Assembly: GCF_022637415.1 (NCBI RefSeq)
Contig: NZ_CP093340.1
Span: 3,385,001-3,449,000 of the forward strand
DNA length: 64,000 nucleotides
Source of the DNA: Luteimonas sp. S4-F44
Lineage (GTDB): Bacteria; Pseudomonadota; Gammaproteobacteria; Xanthomonadales; Xanthomonadaceae
Reading direction: 5' to 3'
The number at the start of each line of letters is the position of its first letter. Position 1 is the stretch's first letter. Position numbers and translations under genes: made by a program. The notes beneath the pieces are model-generated. The model saw nothing but the letters and a program-made list of their open reading frames with translations, was not told the DNA's origin and made no database searches. Of the stretch, positions 63,272 through 64,000 are shown piece by piece.

Positions 63272-63499
63272 ATGGGCAGTTTCAGCATCTGGCATTGGCT
63301 CATCGTCCTGCTCGTCGTGCTGCTGGTGTTCGGCACCAAGCGGCTGCGCGGCGCCGGGCGCGACCTCGGCGAGGCGGTCAAGGGCTTCAAGAAGGGCATG
63401 CACGACGACGACGTGCCGCCCGAGCGTCTCGATGACCAGTCGCGCGAGTCGGAGTCGGCCGCCGACCGCGCACGACGCGAAGACCACACCCCGCGCTGA
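63272..63499 (+). CDS. tatA: Sec-independent protein translocase subunit TatA
   Basis: A 75-residue TatA. The short N-terminal helix [20 protein letters not shown] is followed by the amphipathic helix [18 protein letters not shown] and a charged, acidic tail. FGTKRLR replaces the usual FGxKKLP hinge. TatA forms the pore for folded twin-arginine substrates. It is first in a tatABC operon, 23 bases before tatB. Confidence 0.95.
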   Translation: MGSFSIWHWLIVLLVVLLVFGTKRLRGAGRDLGEAVKGFKKGMHDDDVPPERLDDQSRESESAADRARREDHTPR

Positions 63500-63522
63500 T
63501 CGCGGGATCGACGCGCGCGACG

Positions 63523-63987
63523 ATGTTCGGGATCGGGTCCGGCGAACTGCTGATCATCGCGGTGGTCGCGTTGATCGTGCTCGGCCCGGAGCGATTGCCC
63601 AAGGCCGCGCGTTTCGCCGGGCTGTGGGTGCGCCGCGCGCGCACCCAGTGGCATTCGGTCAAGGCCGAACTGGAACGCGAACTCGAGGCCGAGGAGCTCA
63701 AGCGCAGTGTCCAGGACGCGCAGCGGTCGATCGCGGATGTCGGCACCCAGTTGCGCGATGCCCAGAGCAAGGTACGTGACGAGTTCGACGCCGTGCGTCG
63801 CGGCGCCGACGAACTCGCCGACGAAGCCCGCCGCGTGCCGGACACGCCGGCCGTGACCGAGGCGCCGCTCTCGCCCCCGCCCGCCGACGAGGCCGAGATG
63901 CCTGCCCTGCCGCCGGGCGCGATCGCCGCCGATCCGACCACGCCCCCGCGCGTCCCCCAGGAGGCCGGCGATGGCGCGGCACGCTGA
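63523..63987 (+). CDS. tatB: Sec-independent protein translocase subunit TatB
   Basis: A 154-residue TatB. MFGIGSGELLIIAVVALIVL and the hinge GPERLPKAARFAGLWVRRAR mark it as TatB (Glu in the membrane helix, GPERLP). A long amphipathic, Glu/Arg-rich helix and a Pro/Ala-rich C-terminal tail follow. With TatC it binds the signal peptide. Its last 17 bases overlap the probable start of tatC. Confidence 0.95.
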   Translation: MFGIGSGELLIIAVVALIVLGPERLPKAARFAGLWVRRARTQWHSVKAELERELEAEELKRSVQDAQRSIADVGTQLRDAQSKVRDEFDAVRRGADELADEARRVPDTPAVTEAPLSPPPADEAEMPALPPGAIAADPTTPPRVPQEAGDGAAR

Positions 63988-64000
63988 CGACGACGCAGGT
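63971..64000 (+). CDS. tatC: TatC, first ten codons only
   Basis: An ATG at 63971 in another frame, inside the end of tatB, opens MARHADDDAG and runs off the window. Position directly after tatB and the usual tatABC order make it the start of the TatC membrane receptor. The call rests on position, since too little sequence is present. Confidence 0.5.
   Translation, partial: MARHADDDAG

Overview
The window is chromosomal DNA from a very GC-rich gammaproteobacterium, most likely Xanthomonadaceae (Lysobacter/Luteimonas-like). This is inferred from the rubredoxin-thiE-hemL neighbourhood, a pyrophosphate-type phosphofructokinase next to adk, DcaP-like porin use and the tat/hemH surroundings; no rRNA or tRNA is present to test it. 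No insertion sequence, integrase, CRISPR array or attachment site was seen.

Layout. 1-10.2 kb is housekeeping: a SirB1-type protein (cut by the window edge), rubredoxin, thiE, hemL, a HAD hydrolase, argD, an SDR, a lipoprotein, a DUF2867 gene broken by one in-frame TGA, a small RIO-like kinase, a DedA/PAP2/LssY membrane protein and a Lon-N protein. 10.3-18.5 kb is a catabolic island: a tightly overlapping operon for the lower meta-cleavage pathway (4-oxalocrotonate tautomerase, decarboxylase, hydratase, aldolase, acylating acetaldehyde dehydrogenase) with an MFS transporter and a DcaP-like porin, divergent from a cupin gene and an IclR regulator; palindromes in the shared promoter region are the likely operator. 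18.5-27.4 kb returns to housekeeping (mpl, adk, pfp, mutM, tdk, rep, a YceH-like gene, an e(P4)-type acid phosphatase).

27.4-50.1 kb is a non-flagellar type III secretion locus. A leftward run fliO-like-sctV-sctD-needle candidate-sctI-sctJ-sctK-sctL-sctN-sctO-sctP builds the inner rings, rod, sorting platform and ATPase. A rightward run histidine kinase-FixJ-type regulator-sctQ-sctR-sctS-sctT supplies a dedicated regulator pair, the cytoplasmic ring and the export gate, and sctU lies convergent to it. The left end (27.7-33 kb) holds unrecognised accessory genes: a Pro/Ala-rich protein with two C-terminal membrane helices, two paralogous exported proteins, several small helical proteins, a second needle/pilin-like paralogue and a glycine-rich hydrophobic peptide. 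Two of these leftward units are preceded by the same composite DNA element (a CTAGGG-N4-CCCTAG palindrome, 29-30 bases, then GATRCCAACG). No secretin (SctC), gatekeeper (SctW) or recognisable translocon gene lies in the window, and the machine carries unusual features: a FliO-like protein, a roughly 110-residue insertion in SctR and a likely internal start making SctQ-C.

50.1-64 kb is housekeeping again: unknown proteins and lipoproteins, plsB, a YdcH-like protein, an ABC-F ATPase, ttcA, rdgC, a YgjP-like metallopeptidase, an alpha/beta hydrolase coupled to hemH, a SYLF-domain protein and tatABC (tatC cut by the end).
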